Notes: generated from the sequence alone by a model not told the origin. A DNA stretch of 64,000 nt from Paraburkholderia polaris (GCF_012927345.1 NZ_JABBGJ010000046.1:25295-89294); one strand, 5' to 3'; positions 18,105 through 26,852 are shown, numbered from the stretch's first letter. A program made the numbers and translations.

Positions 18105-18156
18105 ATTATACCCGGGTATAAATTAAAGGCGACATATTACCCGGGTTAAATTACCC
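18105..18156 (-). promoter_or_regulatory. Promoter and paired ACCCGGGT operators of the DUF2239 gene
   Basis: A perfect 16-base palindrome, TTATACCCGGGTATAA, lies at 18106-18121. A second ACCCGGGT core is at 18139-18146 inside TTACCCGGGTTAA, with centres 29 bases apart (nearly three helical turns). A half-site TTACCC follows at 18151-18156. On the minus strand the first palindrome overlaps a consensus -10 TATAAT (18110-18105). This is the geometry of a repressor site. Confidence 0.7.
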
Positions 18157-18254
18157 AGCGCAGCGCGCGCGATACGTCCTGCGCCAATCCGCGCCAGCCT
18201 CTGCTTGAACTTGACGCGATTCGCGGACGGGCATATCGGGTAAATGGTGCCGCC

Positions 18255-19766
18255 TCATTGCGCCGGCGACACTACATCGCTGCGCCGATCCGCCCGCGCC
18301 GCGACCGGATAACACAGGACGCGGTTGCGGCCGGCGTCCTTGGCCTCGTAGAGCGCCTCGTCCGCGGCGTTGACGAGTGCGCGGCTCGTCGCGAATATCT
18401 GACTCCTGGTGCACGCTATGCCGATGCTGACGGTCAGCACATGGTGCGAGCTCGCGACATGGCGAAGCTCGAGCGCCTGAACCGCGGCGCGAATTTTCTC
18501 GGCGATACACGCCGCCCCGGCTTCGTCGGTATCCGGCAGCAGCACGGCGAATTCTTCGCCGCCGTAGCGCGCCGCGGTATCGCCCGGGCGCCGCACGCTC
18601 TGCCCGATGCAGCGGCCCACGGCAATGAGCGCGTCGTCGCCGGCCGAATGGCCGTATAGGTCGTTGAAGCCCTTGAACGTGTCGACGTCGATTAGCAGCA
18701 TCGACAACGGCCAGCCGTTGCGTTGCGCGCGGCGCCACTCCTCCTCCGCGTGTTCCTCGAAAGTGCGGCGATTGTTCAGGCCGGTCAGCCCGTCGGTGCT
18801 CGCCAGCACGCGCAACTCTTCTTCGGCCGCGCGGCGCTGCCGCAGTTGCTGCGAGAACAGGATGGCGAGCGCGATGATCGCCACGTCGAGCGCCGCGATC
18901 AGCGAGCCGATGATCCACGCGCGATGCCGCCACTCCACATAGATATCGTGCGTAGAGAGCGCAACGTCGAGAATCAGCGGATACATATCGATATGGCGGA
19001 ACGCGTACCAGCGCTCGACACCATCGATCGCCGCCGTGCCGAAGAAGTCCCCGCTCGGCTGCTGGAGGAAGCGTGAATAGTTCGAGGTGCCCACCAGACT
19101 CCGACCGATGATTTTTGGATCGTATGGGCGCCGCATCAGCATCGTGCCGTCACTCAGCATCAACGCCATCGAACCACCCGCGCCGAGATTCATGCCGGCG
19201 AAAAGACGCCTGAAGTAAGTCAGGCGCATCGTGCCGACCACCACGCCGCCGAAGCTGCCGTCCGGCCTTGAGACGCGGCGGCTCAACGCAATGCTCACGT
19301 CCTTGCCGGTCACCTTGGGCATGAACGGATGGCTGACATACAGGCCGACATTGGGAGAATCGCGCTGAACCTGGAAGTAGTCGCGCTCGGCGAGATTGAT
19401 TCGGCGCGCCGGCGTGGCTTGCGAATCGAAGATGACGTTGCCGGCTGGGTCGAGTACGAAAATCGAACCCATGTCTTTTGCGCTGGCGGAGCCGTCGAAC
19501 AGCACCATCTGGCGGATCGCCGGCGGCAATTCCAGCACGCCGGGTTGTTTCAGGCCGTCGATAACGGCCCGCAGTGACAGATCGTAGATCTCGAGATTGC
19601 GCGAAACGTCGCGTTCGACAAGCAGCGAGACGTTGAAGACCGAATCCTGGGCGCGCCGCAGCGCGTCATCGCGCATCTGCGCCAATACCCACACCGCAAT
19701 CGCAAGAATCGCGCTGGCCAGCACGATACTGATGGCAATCACGATGTTCGGTCGGCGCGTCACCAT
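18255..19766 (-). CDS. Membrane diguanylate cyclase with Cache-type periplasmic sensor
   Basis: A 503-residue protein with TM1 at about 10-30, a large periplasmic region of the double-Cache type (about 35-275, with YDLSLRAVIDGL and REIDYFQVQRDSPNVGLYVSHPF-like blocks), TM2 near 285-305 and a GGDEF domain at about 330-495. The active-site motif is GGEEF near 399, so it should make c-di-GMP. It lacks an obvious RxxD inhibitory site before the active site. It probably senses an external small molecule. It is the only cyclase in the window; the EAL enzyme at 10.3 kb is the only matching phosphodiesterase. Confidence 0.9.
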   Translation of the reverse strand: MVTRRPNIVIAISIVLASAILAIAVWVLAQMRDDALRRAQDSVFNVSLLVERDVSRNLEIYDLSLRAVIDGLKQPGVLELPPAIRQMVLFDGSASAKDMGSIFVLDPAGNVIFDSQATPARRINLAERDYFQVQRDSPNVGLYVSHPFMPKVTGKDVSIALSRRVSRPDGSFGGVVVGTMRLTYFRRLFAGMNLGAGGSMALMLSDGTMLMRRPYDPKIIGRSLVGTSNYSRFLQQPSGDFFGTAAIDGVERWYAFRHIDMYPLILDVALSTHDIYVEWRHRAWIIGSLIAALDVAIIALAILFSQQLRQRRAAEEELRVLASTDGLTGLNNRRTFEEHAEEEWRRAQRNGWPLSMLLIDVDTFKGFNDLYGHSAGDDALIAVGRCIGQSVRRPGDTAARYGGEEFAVLLPDTDEAGAACIAEKIRAAVQALELRHVASSHHVLTVSIGIACTRSQIFATSRALVNAADEALYEAKDAGRNRVLCYPVAARADRRSDVVSPAQ

Positions 19767-20074
19767 GAGCTTTTCATTCGAGCATGCGCTGACCTACGCG
19801 CGTGAGGAAGTTGGCGCGTCCGGAGGGCGCGTCCCGCGAAACAGTAGCCTACCAGAGGCTGAGGCACGTCAAACGGGGGAAAAGACAGGTTTTTGGCGGG
19901 TTGGGCGAAATTTTGTGACGATGGCGTGCCTCAAGCCGCTGGCGTTAGGGCGATGCCGGCGTCCTGTCCGCGAAACAGCACGGACGTCAGATTTTGCAAC
20001 CGCGTTTGCGCCCACACGCACTTTCGCCCGGCAAACAGCGGAGCGGCACGCGGACGTCACGTCGACCCGGGCGC
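19767..20074. other. Intergenic region without a supported gene
   Basis: 308 bases between the diguanylate cyclase start and the end of the oxidoreductase gene, both on the minus strand. Short open frames here have no ribosome site or family resemblance. I see no clear hairpin or promoter. Confidence 0.5.
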
Positions 20075-20776
20075 TCAGCCGGCGTGCAGATCAAGCGCAG
20101 GCTGGGATGCGGCGCGGCTGAGCGCACGGATATCGGCGACCTCGAGCACTGCTTTGGCAGCGCCGTGGCGCGCGACCTCCAGCATCGCCTGACCAATGTC
20201 TTCGGTGCTCAGAATGTGGTTGGGGAAAAGCGCGCGCAGCATCGGCAGCAGAGACTTGGCCGCTGTGTAGAACAACCGGTACGAGCGGGTCTTCGAACGA
20301 GCGCCGTTCAGCGGCTCGATCACACCGGGACGAAACAGGTAGACCGCCTTGAACGGCAGTCGCAACAGCGCGTTCTCGGTCTTGCCCTTGACCCGCGCCC
20401 ACATGCTGCGGCCGCGTTCGGTGCTGTCGGTACCCGCGCCGGACACGTAGACGAAGGTCATCTGCGGATTGAGACGGGCGAGCGTCTGTGCAGCGGCCAG
20501 CGTCAGGTCATAAGTGAGGCGCGCATAGTCGGCCTCTTGCATGCCCGCGGACGACACACCCAAACAGAAAAAGCACGCATCGAAACCCTTGAGCGACTCT
20601 TCCACCGCCCGGTAGTCCATCAGGTCCGATTGAATCAGCTCGACGAGGCGCGGATCGAGCTGACCGGCGCGGGTACGGCCAACCGTCTGAACCACCTCGA
20701 CGTCGGGCGCGCGCAGGCATTCGCGCAATACGCCCTGCCCGACCATGCCGGTCGCGCCAAATATCAGAACCTTCAT
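20075..20776 (-). CDS. NAD(P)-binding oxidoreductase/epimerase-like protein
   Basis: A 233-residue protein starting MKVLIFGATGMVGQGVLREC, a Rossmann fold with the GxTGxxGxG dinucleotide motif at residues 7-15. Conserved features of the atypical short-chain/NmrA-like group follow: FFCLGVSSAGMQEADYARLTYDLT and FVYVSGAGTDSTERGRSMWARVKGKTE, where the Ser and Lys could serve as catalytic residues. Substrate unknown. GGAG lies 8 bases before the ATG. It is followed downstream, across 61 bases, by nothing co-directional until the cyclase; it lies just after the SDR gene and could be read through from it. Confidence 0.8.
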   Translation of the reverse strand: MKVLIFGATGMVGQGVLRECLRAPDVEVVQTVGRTRAGQLDPRLVELIQSDLMDYRAVEESLKGFDACFFCLGVSSAGMQEADYARLTYDLTLAAAQTLARLNPQMTFVYVSGAGTDSTERGRSMWARVKGKTENALLRLPFKAVYLFRPGVIEPLNGARSKTRSYRLFYTAAKSLLPMLRALFPNHILSTEDIGQAMLEVARHGAAKAVLEVADIRALSRAASQPALDLHAG

Positions 20777-20836
20777 GATGCGTGCTCCATGTCGTTCGTC
20801 CTCAGGTTGCCTTTGGCTCTGTTGCTGGCTCAGTGT

Positions 20837-21712
20837 TCAGGCTTTCGCCGGTGCGGTGGGAAACGCCGGCAACGGCGCCGGCGCAGCAAAATCGGTCGCC
20901 GTACTGACCGCTCGCCAGGCTTCGGCGCTCGCGGCGCGCGCCTTGTCGCCTTCACCGGCGTAATGCAATGCGTCACTACCGAGTAAGAGATGGGCCGGCA
21001 ATGAATCGTGATACGCAAGTTTCAGGACGACTTGCGCAACCTTCGCGGGATCACCCGTTTCATGGCCGATATGCTGGGACAGCATATCCACCACCGCGCC
21101 GACCGATGGCACATAGTCCGGCAGCAACGTCGGCAACGCACCGCTCGCCTCAGTGCCCCAGTCTGTTTTCATGCCGCCAGGCTCGAGCGCAGTCACATGG
21201 ACGCCGAACGGCGCGAGCTCCTGGCTGATCACCTCGGTAAATCCTCCGACGGCCCACTTGGCAGCCTGATACGCACTCAATCCCGCGATCCCCACACGTC
21301 CGCCCACCGACGAAATCTGGATCACGTGGCCAGCTCGTTGTTTCCGTAGCACCGGGAGCGCGGCACGCGTGACGTTAACCACACCATAGAAGTTCGTGTC
21401 GATCTGCGCGCGGAAATCGTCCTCGGTGGTTTGCTCGAACGGCGCCAGGTGACCGAAGCCCGCGTTGTTCACCACTACATCGAGCCGTCCGAATGCATCG
21501 ACCGCGGCCTGCACCGCATTGCGGGCCGCCGCCGGATCCGTGACGTCCAGCGCAACGGCCCGAACCTGCTCGCCATAGCGTGTCAGCAGATCTGCCAACT
21601 GACGCGGATCGCGCGCCGTAGCCAGGACGCGCTCACCGGCGCGCAACGCCGCTTCGACAATTTCGCGCCCAAGCCCGCGGGCGCTTCCCGTAACCAACCA
21701 GACCTTCGACAT
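20837..21712 (-). CDS. Short-chain dehydrogenase/reductase
   Basis: A 291-residue classical SDR: cofactor motif TGSARGLG near residues 8-15, NNAGFG near 83, catalytic Ser in QISSVGG and YxxxK in SAYQAAK. It should oxidise or reduce an alcohol/carbonyl with NAD(P). Two adjacent ATGs (21715 and 21712) are possible; the second is chosen because AAGGAG then sits 6 bases away. It is the gene immediately downstream of a TetR regulator gene, and the promoter carries an operator-like repeat matching that in front of the regulator, so it is probably the regulator's target. Substrate unknown. Confidence 0.87.
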   Translation of the reverse strand: MSKVWLVTGSARGLGREIVEAALRAGERVLATARDPRQLADLLTRYGEQVRAVALDVTDPAAARNAVQAAVDAFGRLDVVVNNAGFGHLAPFEQTTEDDFRAQIDTNFYGVVNVTRAALPVLRKQRAGHVIQISSVGGRVGIAGLSAYQAAKWAVGGFTEVISQELAPFGVHVTALEPGGMKTDWGTEASGALPTLLPDYVPSVGAVVDMLSQHIGHETGDPAKVAQVVLKLAYHDSLPAHLLLGSDALHYAGEGDKARAASAEAWRAVSTATDFAAPAPLPAFPTAPAKA

Positions 21713-21731
21713 CATGTGCTCCTTACATTTT

Positions 21732-21752
21732 AATGAGCAAGTAATCACTCAT
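21732..21752. promoter_or_regulatory. TetR-type operator in front of the SDR gene
   Basis: The imperfect palindrome ATGAGCAAGTAATCACTCAT (21733-21752) has GAG..CTC outer arms and resembles the site upstream of the TetR gene at 22370-22383 (TGAGTGATTGCTCA). Shared core words on opposite strands are GAGCAA and ATCACTCAT. Confidence 0.65.
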
Positions 21753-21768
21753 TAATTAGACAAAAAAT

Positions 21769-22341
21769 TTAGTTCTGAGCAATCGCGTGCCAGAACGCTT
21801 CAAAGCCAGCCTTGCGATAGCGGTCGGCGTCGGCCGGTTCGCGAGCAATGAAATCCATGGTGGTTTCGGCCAGCGCCGCCATGATCGCCGTCAGAAAAGC
21901 CGGCGGATGATCACGCAAGGCGCCGCTCGCCACGCTTGCCTGAATCATTGCGTTAATGTCCGCGAAGGACTCCATGCCAGTTGCGCGGGTGCAGTCGGTC
22001 AGCCGCTCCGACACGGACAGTTGCGCCATTGCCCGGCGCTTTTGCGGCTGCGCCACGCCCCAATCGACAAACTTGTTCCACACGTGTTGGGCGCGATCGC
22101 GCACGCTGGCTTGCTTCGGATAAGTCGTCATCATCACTTCGCGCAGCTCCGCCTTGATGTCCAGGTAGAGCTGGTTCAGCAATTCGTCCTTATTGTCGAA
22201 GTAGGTGAACAACGTTCCTTCAGCCACGCCCGCGAGTTTTGCAATGCGTGCGGTGGGCGCGCCCAAGCCCTGCTCAGCAACGACCTCGGCGGCGGCTGCA
22301 AGGATGGCGTTGCGTTTGTCTTCGCTTTTCGGACGGGCCAT
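21769..22341 (-). CDS. TetR-family transcriptional repressor
   Basis: A 190-residue regulator with the TetR helix-turn-helix at about 8-55 (ILAAAAEVVAEQGLGAPTARIAKLAGVAEGTLFTYFDNKDEL, read in pieces) and a helical ligand-binding C-terminal domain. The start MARPKSEDKRNA at 22341 is preferred over one 15 codons upstream, because it gives the normal family N-terminus. The product probably represses its own gene and the SDR gene through TGAGyrATyrCTCA-type sites found in both promoters. The inducer is unknown but is likely an aldehyde, alcohol or xenobiotic related to the SDR substrate. Confidence 0.9.
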   Translation of the reverse strand: MARPKSEDKRNAILAAAAEVVAEQGLGAPTARIAKLAGVAEGTLFTYFDNKDELLNQLYLDIKAELREVMMTTYPKQASVRDRAQHVWNKFVDWGVAQPQKRRAMAQLSVSERLTDCTRATGMESFADINAMIQASVASGALRDHPPAFLTAIMAALAETTMDFIAREPADADRYRKAGFEAFWHAIAQN

Positions 22342-22802
22342 ACGCGGTTCGCTTCGATGACAAATAATAAATGAGTGATTGCTCAATCATATCCATGGAT
22401 GTCTGCTTGTTCAAGCCATTTTTGTTGTTCGACCCTCGCCAGACGGTCATTTGCCCGTGCACCCTCGGAAGGCGAAATGAAAACGTAAGAAAATGTTTTC
22501 ATCATGCGCCTAAATATATTCAAATCCGTCGGAAATGAAGCGTTCATCGCGCATCGCGTGCAAGCCTAGTAGAGAAATACCCGCTATGTCTTCAGTAAGT
22601 GGGATTCCGTCCGATAACCGGTAAATGGGATACCCATTTTTTGCCCGACGTTCGACGCGCTTAGCGATGCGTCTTATGAGAGGCAGGAGGGGAAAACCGC
22701 GCGGGGCTGCCACGTTGATCGGCAGCCAGATAGACGCTCCCGTACCCGGACCTGAGAGTCCATTGCGAACGCTTTAACGTTTCGTTATTGGAGAAAAAAA
22801 TC
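22342..22802. other. Divergent control region between TetR gene and chemoreceptor gene
   Basis: 461 bases with lower GC than the flanks. The TetR operator lies at 22370-22383 (TGAGTGATTGCTCA, near-perfect palindrome). An ATG-started 67-codon frame at 22510-22713 on minus has no ribosome site and was not accepted as a gene. GGAGA at 22790-22794 is the chemoreceptor ribosome site. Confidence 0.55.
22370..22383. promoter_or_regulatory. TetR autoregulatory operator
   Basis: TGAGTGATTGCTCA has perfect TGAG/CTCA arms and a pyrimidine/purine-symmetric centre. It lies about 30 bases before the tetR-family start codon and matches the site before the SDR gene. Confidence 0.6.
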
Positions 22803-24536
22803 GTGACACTCAAAAACCTCACCATCAAGACCAAACTCATTGCCGGCTTCGGCATGCTGTCTTTCATTGTCGTCGCGGTTTCCGGCCTTTCCTTGAAAGC
22901 GCTGAGCGATTCGACCGATGGATTTTCCACCTTCGTACATGGCATCAACGCACGTGCCGACATGGCGGTGCAGGTTCGAACCGCCGTGGATCGTCGAGCG
23001 ATCGCGGCGCGCAATCTTGTACTCGTGACCAAACCTCAGGACCTCGAAATAGAGAAAGCCGATGTGACGCGCGCGCACGAAGACGTGCAAACCGACCTGA
23101 AAAAGCTCAACGACATGATCGCGAACGCGACTGATACGTCGGAGAAAGCACGCAGTCTCGTTGCCGAGATCAACCGGATCGAAGCGGCTTATGGTCCGGT
23201 TGCCCTCAACATCGTCAATCTCGCGCTCAGCAACAAGAAGGACGAAGCGATCGTCGAGATGGACGAGCATTGCCGGCCACTGCTCGCTGCGCTAATTCAT
23301 GCGACCGATACGTACGCCGACTATACGCGCACACGCCAGGACCAACTGGTCAACGAGTACACGGCGCACTACGAAAACCAGCGCAATCTGCTGATCGCGA
23401 TCTGCCTCATCGCGTTGGGGCTCGCCGTCAGCGCATGCGTGGTGATCACGCGTGCAGTGACCGGACCGCTGCGTTTCGCGATCGACGTCGCACGCACCGT
23501 GTCGGAAGGCGATTTGCGCACGCGCATCACCGTCGAGGGCCGCGACGAAACCAGCAAACTGCTGACCGCCCTGCGCGAGATGAACGAACGGCTGACGGCG
23601 ATCGTCGGACGCGTGCGCGACAGCAGCACCAGCATCGCCGGTGCGGCACGCCAGATCGCGGCGGGCAATATGGACCTGAGCCAGCGCACTGAGCAGCAGG
23701 CGGCCTCGTTGCAGGAAACCGCTTCGAGCATGGAGGAACTCACCTCCACCGTTAAGCAGAACGCCGACAACGCGCAGCAAGGCAGCATGCTAGCTGCGAA
23801 TGCATCGTCGGTGGCGCAAAAGGGCAGCGAGGTCGTCGGCCAGGTGGTGAACACCATGCACGACATCAGCGACAGCTCGACCAAGATCGCGGACATCACG
23901 GGCATCATTGAAGGCATTGCGTTCCAGACGAACATCCTCGCGCTGAACGCAGCCGTCGAAGCCGCGCGCGCGGGAGAACAAGGACGGGGTTTCGCGGTGG
24001 TCGCGAGCGAAGTCAGAAGCCTGGCGCAACGTTCATCGAGCGCGGCAAAGGAGATCAAGGATTTGATCGCCAACTCCGTGGAGAAGATCCGCGACGGCTC
24101 GGCGCTTGCCGGCGAGGCGGGTAAGACGATGGCCGAAGTGACTCAGGCGGTCGCGCAAGTGACCGACATCATGTCGGAGATCGCGGCGGCATCGACTGAG
24201 CAAAGCCGTGGGATCGAGCAGGTCAATCTTGCGATTACCCAGATGGACAACGTCACGCAGCAGAATGCGGCCTTGGTGGAGGAGGCGGCTGCGGCTTCGC
24301 GATCAATGGAAGACCAGGGGCAACAGTTGAACGAGGCCGTGGCGTTTTTTCAGGTGAAGGATGCTGCGCCTGCGATGGCGGCGATAGCGGCTGCGCCTGC
24401 TCGGCGGGAAGCGCCGCGGCGCGAGGTTGCGGTTCGCGCTGCTCCTAAGCGCGTTGCGCGGGCTACGGCAGTTGCGCCGGTTGCTGCGCTTACTACTGTG
24501 ACTGCTGCTGCGGATGACGGGTGGGATAAGTTCTGA
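22803..24536 (+). CDS. Methyl-accepting chemotaxis protein with C-terminal WDKF tether
   Basis: A 577-residue receptor. TM1 (about 12-32), a periplasmic four-helix-bundle domain, TM2 near 190-212, HAMP (TGPLRFAIDVARTVSEGDLRTRI) and a signalling hairpin with GIAFQTNILALNAAVEAARAGEQGRGFAVVA. The GTG at 22803 is chosen because GGAGA lies 9 bases upstream. After a long Ala/Pro/Arg-rich flexible linker the protein ends DDGWDKF, which looks like the CheR/CheB-docking pentapeptide of high-abundance receptors such as Tsr (NWETF). The chemoreceptor at 15.5 kb lacks this tail. Ligand unknown. Confidence 0.92.
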   Translation: MTLKNLTIKTKLIAGFGMLSFIVVAVSGLSLKALSDSTDGFSTFVHGINARADMAVQVRTAVDRRAIAARNLVLVTKPQDLEIEKADVTRAHEDVQTDLKKLNDMIANATDTSEKARSLVAEINRIEAAYGPVALNIVNLALSNKKDEAIVEMDEHCRPLLAALIHATDTYADYTRTRQDQLVNEYTAHYENQRNLLIAICLIALGLAVSACVVITRAVTGPLRFAIDVARTVSEGDLRTRITVEGRDETSKLLTALREMNERLTAIVGRVRDSSTSIAGAARQIAAGNMDLSQRTEQQAASLQETASSMEELTSTVKQNADNAQQGSMLAANASSVAQKGSEVVGQVVNTMHDISDSSTKIADITGIIEGIAFQTNILALNAAVEAARAGEQGRGFAVVASEVRSLAQRSSSAAKEIKDLIANSVEKIRDGSALAGEAGKTMAEVTQAVAQVTDIMSEIAAASTEQSRGIEQVNLAITQMDNVTQQNAALVEEAAAASRSMEDQGQQLNEAVAFFQVKDAAPAMAAIAAAPARREAPRREVAVRAAPKRVARATAVAPVAALTTVTAAADDGWDKF

Positions 24537-24553
24537 TCGGGCTCTTTCCGATG

Positions 24554-24577
24554 ACGCGTCGCTCGCGGGCGACGCGT
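24554..24577 (+). terminator. Stem-loop after the chemoreceptor gene
   Basis: Perfect 9-base arms ACGCGTCGC and GCGACGCGT around a 6-base loop, 18 bases after the stop. There is no T run, so it may be a weak terminator or an mRNA-stabilising hairpin. Confidence 0.45.
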
Positions 24578-24658
24578 GAACAAAGTCACAAGCAATGCTC
24601 AACGTAGCAGGCTGCAGGACGACCGCCACACCGGGTTAAAAACCCGAAGCCAGAAACG

Positions 24659-24681
24659 CGAAAACCGGCGCGTAGCCGGTT
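24659..24681 (-). terminator. Terminator of the tRNA-Ala transcript
   Basis: Arms AACCGGC and GCCGGTT (24663-24669 and 24675-24681). On the minus strand the stem runs into TTTT, 24 bases after the tRNA 3' end. Confidence 0.7.
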
Positions 24682-24704
24682 CTCACGTAGAAACAGAATC
24701 CTCT

Positions 24705-24780
<76 letters not shown>

Positions 24781-24792
24781 AACGTGCAAACA

Positions 24793-24823
24793 ATTCTAGC
24801 ACAAGCATTTTCCGTTTTGCCAA
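24793..24823 (-). promoter_or_regulatory. Likely promoter of the tRNA-Ala gene
   Basis: On the minus strand, a -10-like TAGAAT (24798-24793) sits 12 bases before the tRNA 5' end, and TTGGCA (24823-24818) lies 19 bases further up as a -35. Confidence 0.5.
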
Positions 24824-24868
24824 GCCCCTGGGGAGGCAAAACCCGGTGGCAAAACGAGTCGCAAAACA

Positions 24869-25219
24869 TCACTTCGACGGCGCGCCAGCCAGCACCCAAT
24901 CCACCACCGTGCGGATGTCCGCATCGCTCATCGATTGATGCGCCGGCATCGGAATCATGCCCCATACGCCGGAGCCGCCCTCCTTCACCTTGCGCGTCAA
25001 TTTTGCCGGCGCTTGCGCATCGCCCTTGTACTTTGCAGCGATCTGCTGGAACGACGGGCCGACCAGTTTGCGGTCCACCGCGTGACATCCCATGCAGGCA
25101 TTCGAGTTTGCAACGATCTGGCCACGCGGCGCATCGGCGGCACGCGCTGAAGAAGCAAAAGCACCCACCCACGCAGTCACCGTCAACATTGCTGCAACGA
25201 AAGCAACGCCCCGCTTCAT
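24869..25219 (-). CDS. Periplasmic class I cytochrome c (c551/c552 type)
   Basis: A 116-residue precursor with a Sec signal peptide (about 1-27, cleavage after ARA), one haem site CMGCH at 42-46 and a likely axial methionine M91 in IPMPAH. It should be a small soluble electron carrier in the periplasm. Its ATG overlaps the dolP stop by 4 bases, so it is the last gene of the diaA-dolP-cytochrome operon. That arrangement is common in Burkholderiales, though the functional link is not obvious. Confidence 0.92.
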   Translation of the reverse strand: MKRGVAFVAAMLTVTAWVGAFASSARAADAPRGQIVANSNACMGCHAVDRKLVGPSFQQIAAKYKGDAQAPAKLTRKVKEGGSGVWGMIPMPAHQSMSDADIRTVVDWVLAGAPSK

Positions 25220-26010
25220 GGCGTCGTCGCCTTCGGATTGCCCGGATGCACCGAGTTCGAATTGCTGACCGGCGCCGGCGGCTGCTGATCGAGCGGACGC
25301 GAGCTCACCGATGAATCGGGAATCGCCCCGACGGTCGGCGCGTTCGCGTCCGGCTGCGAAGCGACGGCCGGCGCGGTCGCCGCCGCAGCCGCAGCCGCCG
25401 CCGCTTCCTGCGGCTGGATGTACTGAAACACCTTCACGACCTGCACCACGCCCGGCACGCGGCTCGCGACGTCGGCGCCGCGATTGCCTTCGTCCATCGT
25501 GACAAGCCCCATCAGATACACCGAGCCGCGCTCGGCCACGACCTTGAAGTTGTTCGCCGAGATGTTCTTCTCGGCGATCAGCGCGGTCTTCACGCGCGTT
25601 TCCAGGTACGTATCATTGGTGCGCGACGAAAACGAGCTCGCCGGCATGATCGCCAGTTCGTTGACGATCGTGTTGACGTTGTTCAAGCCGCGCACGATGG
25701 TCTCCGCGCGCTGCTTCGACGCGTCCCCCGCCACTTCGCCGGTCAGCAGCACGCGACGGTTGAACACCGCGACGTTGACGTGCGCGCTGTCGGGCAAGTT
25801 CTGGCTGATCTGCGACAGTGCCTTCACCTGCAATTCGCGATCTTCGGTCTGCGCGCCGAGCGTGCGCCGGTCAGTCGCCACCAGCGCGCTGCCGCCCGCC
25901 GCGCCGGCAACGGCCAGAAAGCAACCCTGCAACGTCGCGGACAGCCCCGCCGCGAACCCGACCACCAGTACGGTTCTCACCAGTGTCTTCTTGACGCGGA
26001 ATACGCTCAT
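25216..26010 (-). CDS. dolP: Outer-membrane BON-domain lipoprotein DolP (YraP)
   Basis: A 264-residue lipoprotein precursor with lipobox ATLQGC (Cys30), then two BON domains at about 55-120 and 130-200 (for example VNVAVFNRRVLLTGEV and YLETRVKTALIAEKNI). An Ala/Pro/Ser-rich tail of about 60 residues is longer than in E. coli DolP. The family maintains outer-membrane integrity and binds anionic lipid. The ATG at 26010 has AAGGAG 9 bases upstream. It lies 26 bases after diaA in the same transcript, the same linkage as yraN-diaA-dolP in enterobacteria. Confidence 0.9.
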   Translation of the reverse strand: MSVFRVKKTLVRTVLVVGFAAGLSATLQGCFLAVAGAAGGSALVATDRRTLGAQTEDRELQVKALSQISQNLPDSAHVNVAVFNRRVLLTGEVAGDASKQRAETIVRGLNNVNTIVNELAIMPASSFSSRTNDTYLETRVKTALIAEKNISANNFKVVAERGSVYLMGLVTMDEGNRGADVASRVPGVVQVVKVFQYIQPQEAAAAAAAAATAPAVASQPDANAPTVGAIPDSSVSSRPLDQQPPAPVSNSNSVHPGNPKATTP

Positions 26011-26036
26011 CAACTAGCTCTCCTTCGGAATCAGTC

Positions 26037-26624
26037 TCAGTCTTCGCCCAGCAACATGGCATCGATGCCGTCGCACAGACAATGGATGGTCAGCAAATGC
26101 ACTTCCTGAATACGCGCGGTGCGATCGGACGGCACGCAAATGTGGATATCGGTATCGCTCAGTACTTCCTGCATACGGCCGCCGCCCTTGCCGGTCACCG
26201 CGATCACGATCATTTCGCGCTCGTGCGCGGCCTCGATCGCAGCCAGTACATTGGCGGAAGTGCCGGACGTGGTGATAGCCAACAGTACATCGCCCGGCTG
26301 GCCGAGGGCCCACACCTGCTTCGAAAAAATCTGCTCGAACGAGTAATCGTTGGCGATGGCGGTGAGCACGGACGTGTCGGTGGTCAGCGCGATCGCCGGC
26401 AAGCCCGGGCGCTCACGCTCGAAGCGGCCAATCAGTTCGGCGGCGAAATGTTGCGCGTCGGCCGCAGAGCCACCGTTGCCGCACGCAAGAATGCGGCTGC
26501 CGTTGGCAAGCGCGGCGAACATCGTGTCGATCGCAGCGGCGATCGGCATCGACAGGGTTTCAAGGGCTTCGAGTTTGACTGCCGCGCTGTCGCGGAAGTG
26601 TTGTTGAATGCGTTCGACTGACAT
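26037..26624 (-). CDS. diaA: DnaA initiator-associating protein DiaA / phosphoheptose isomerase-like SIS protein
   Basis: A 195-residue SIS-domain protein, 195-200 being typical. Motifs include ILACGNGGSAADAQHFAAEL (sugar-phosphate loop) near 45-64, TTSGTSANVLAAI near 118 and the HLLTIHCLCDGID end segment. By sequence it is equally GmhA (sedoheptulose-7-phosphate isomerase) or DiaA (DnaA regulator). The gene order yraN-diaA-dolP next to rsmI favours DiaA. A biochemical isomerase role is not excluded. Confidence 0.85.
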   Translation of the reverse strand: MSVERIQQHFRDSAAVKLEALETLSMPIAAAIDTMFAALANGSRILACGNGGSAADAQHFAAELIGRFERERPGLPAIALTTDTSVLTAIANDYSFEQIFSKQVWALGQPGDVLLAITTSGTSANVLAAIEAAHEREMIVIAVTGKGGGRMQEVLSDTDIHICVPSDRTARIQEVHLLTIHCLCDGIDAMLLGED

Positions 26625-26852
26625 CGAGTCTCTATCTTCTACCGCGAATGGACCGCAATGCGCGGCCGTGTTGTGAAGTCGTGTTGCGAAGTCTTACCGC
26701 GCTGATGAACCATGCCGGCAACGCGGTGCGTATGCGTAAAATCATCGCGAAATGCGCTGCTTCCTCGCTGCTTTCCGTATGCCGGCGGCGTTCGCGAGGC
26801 CTGCACGCGAGCGCAAGTTTATCGCACTCACGCGCGTTCTCCGCGCACTACG

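Noticed and set aside
22510..22713. A 67-codon minus frame in the TetR-chemoreceptor spacer
   Set aside because: No ribosome site, no family, sits over likely promoter DNA.
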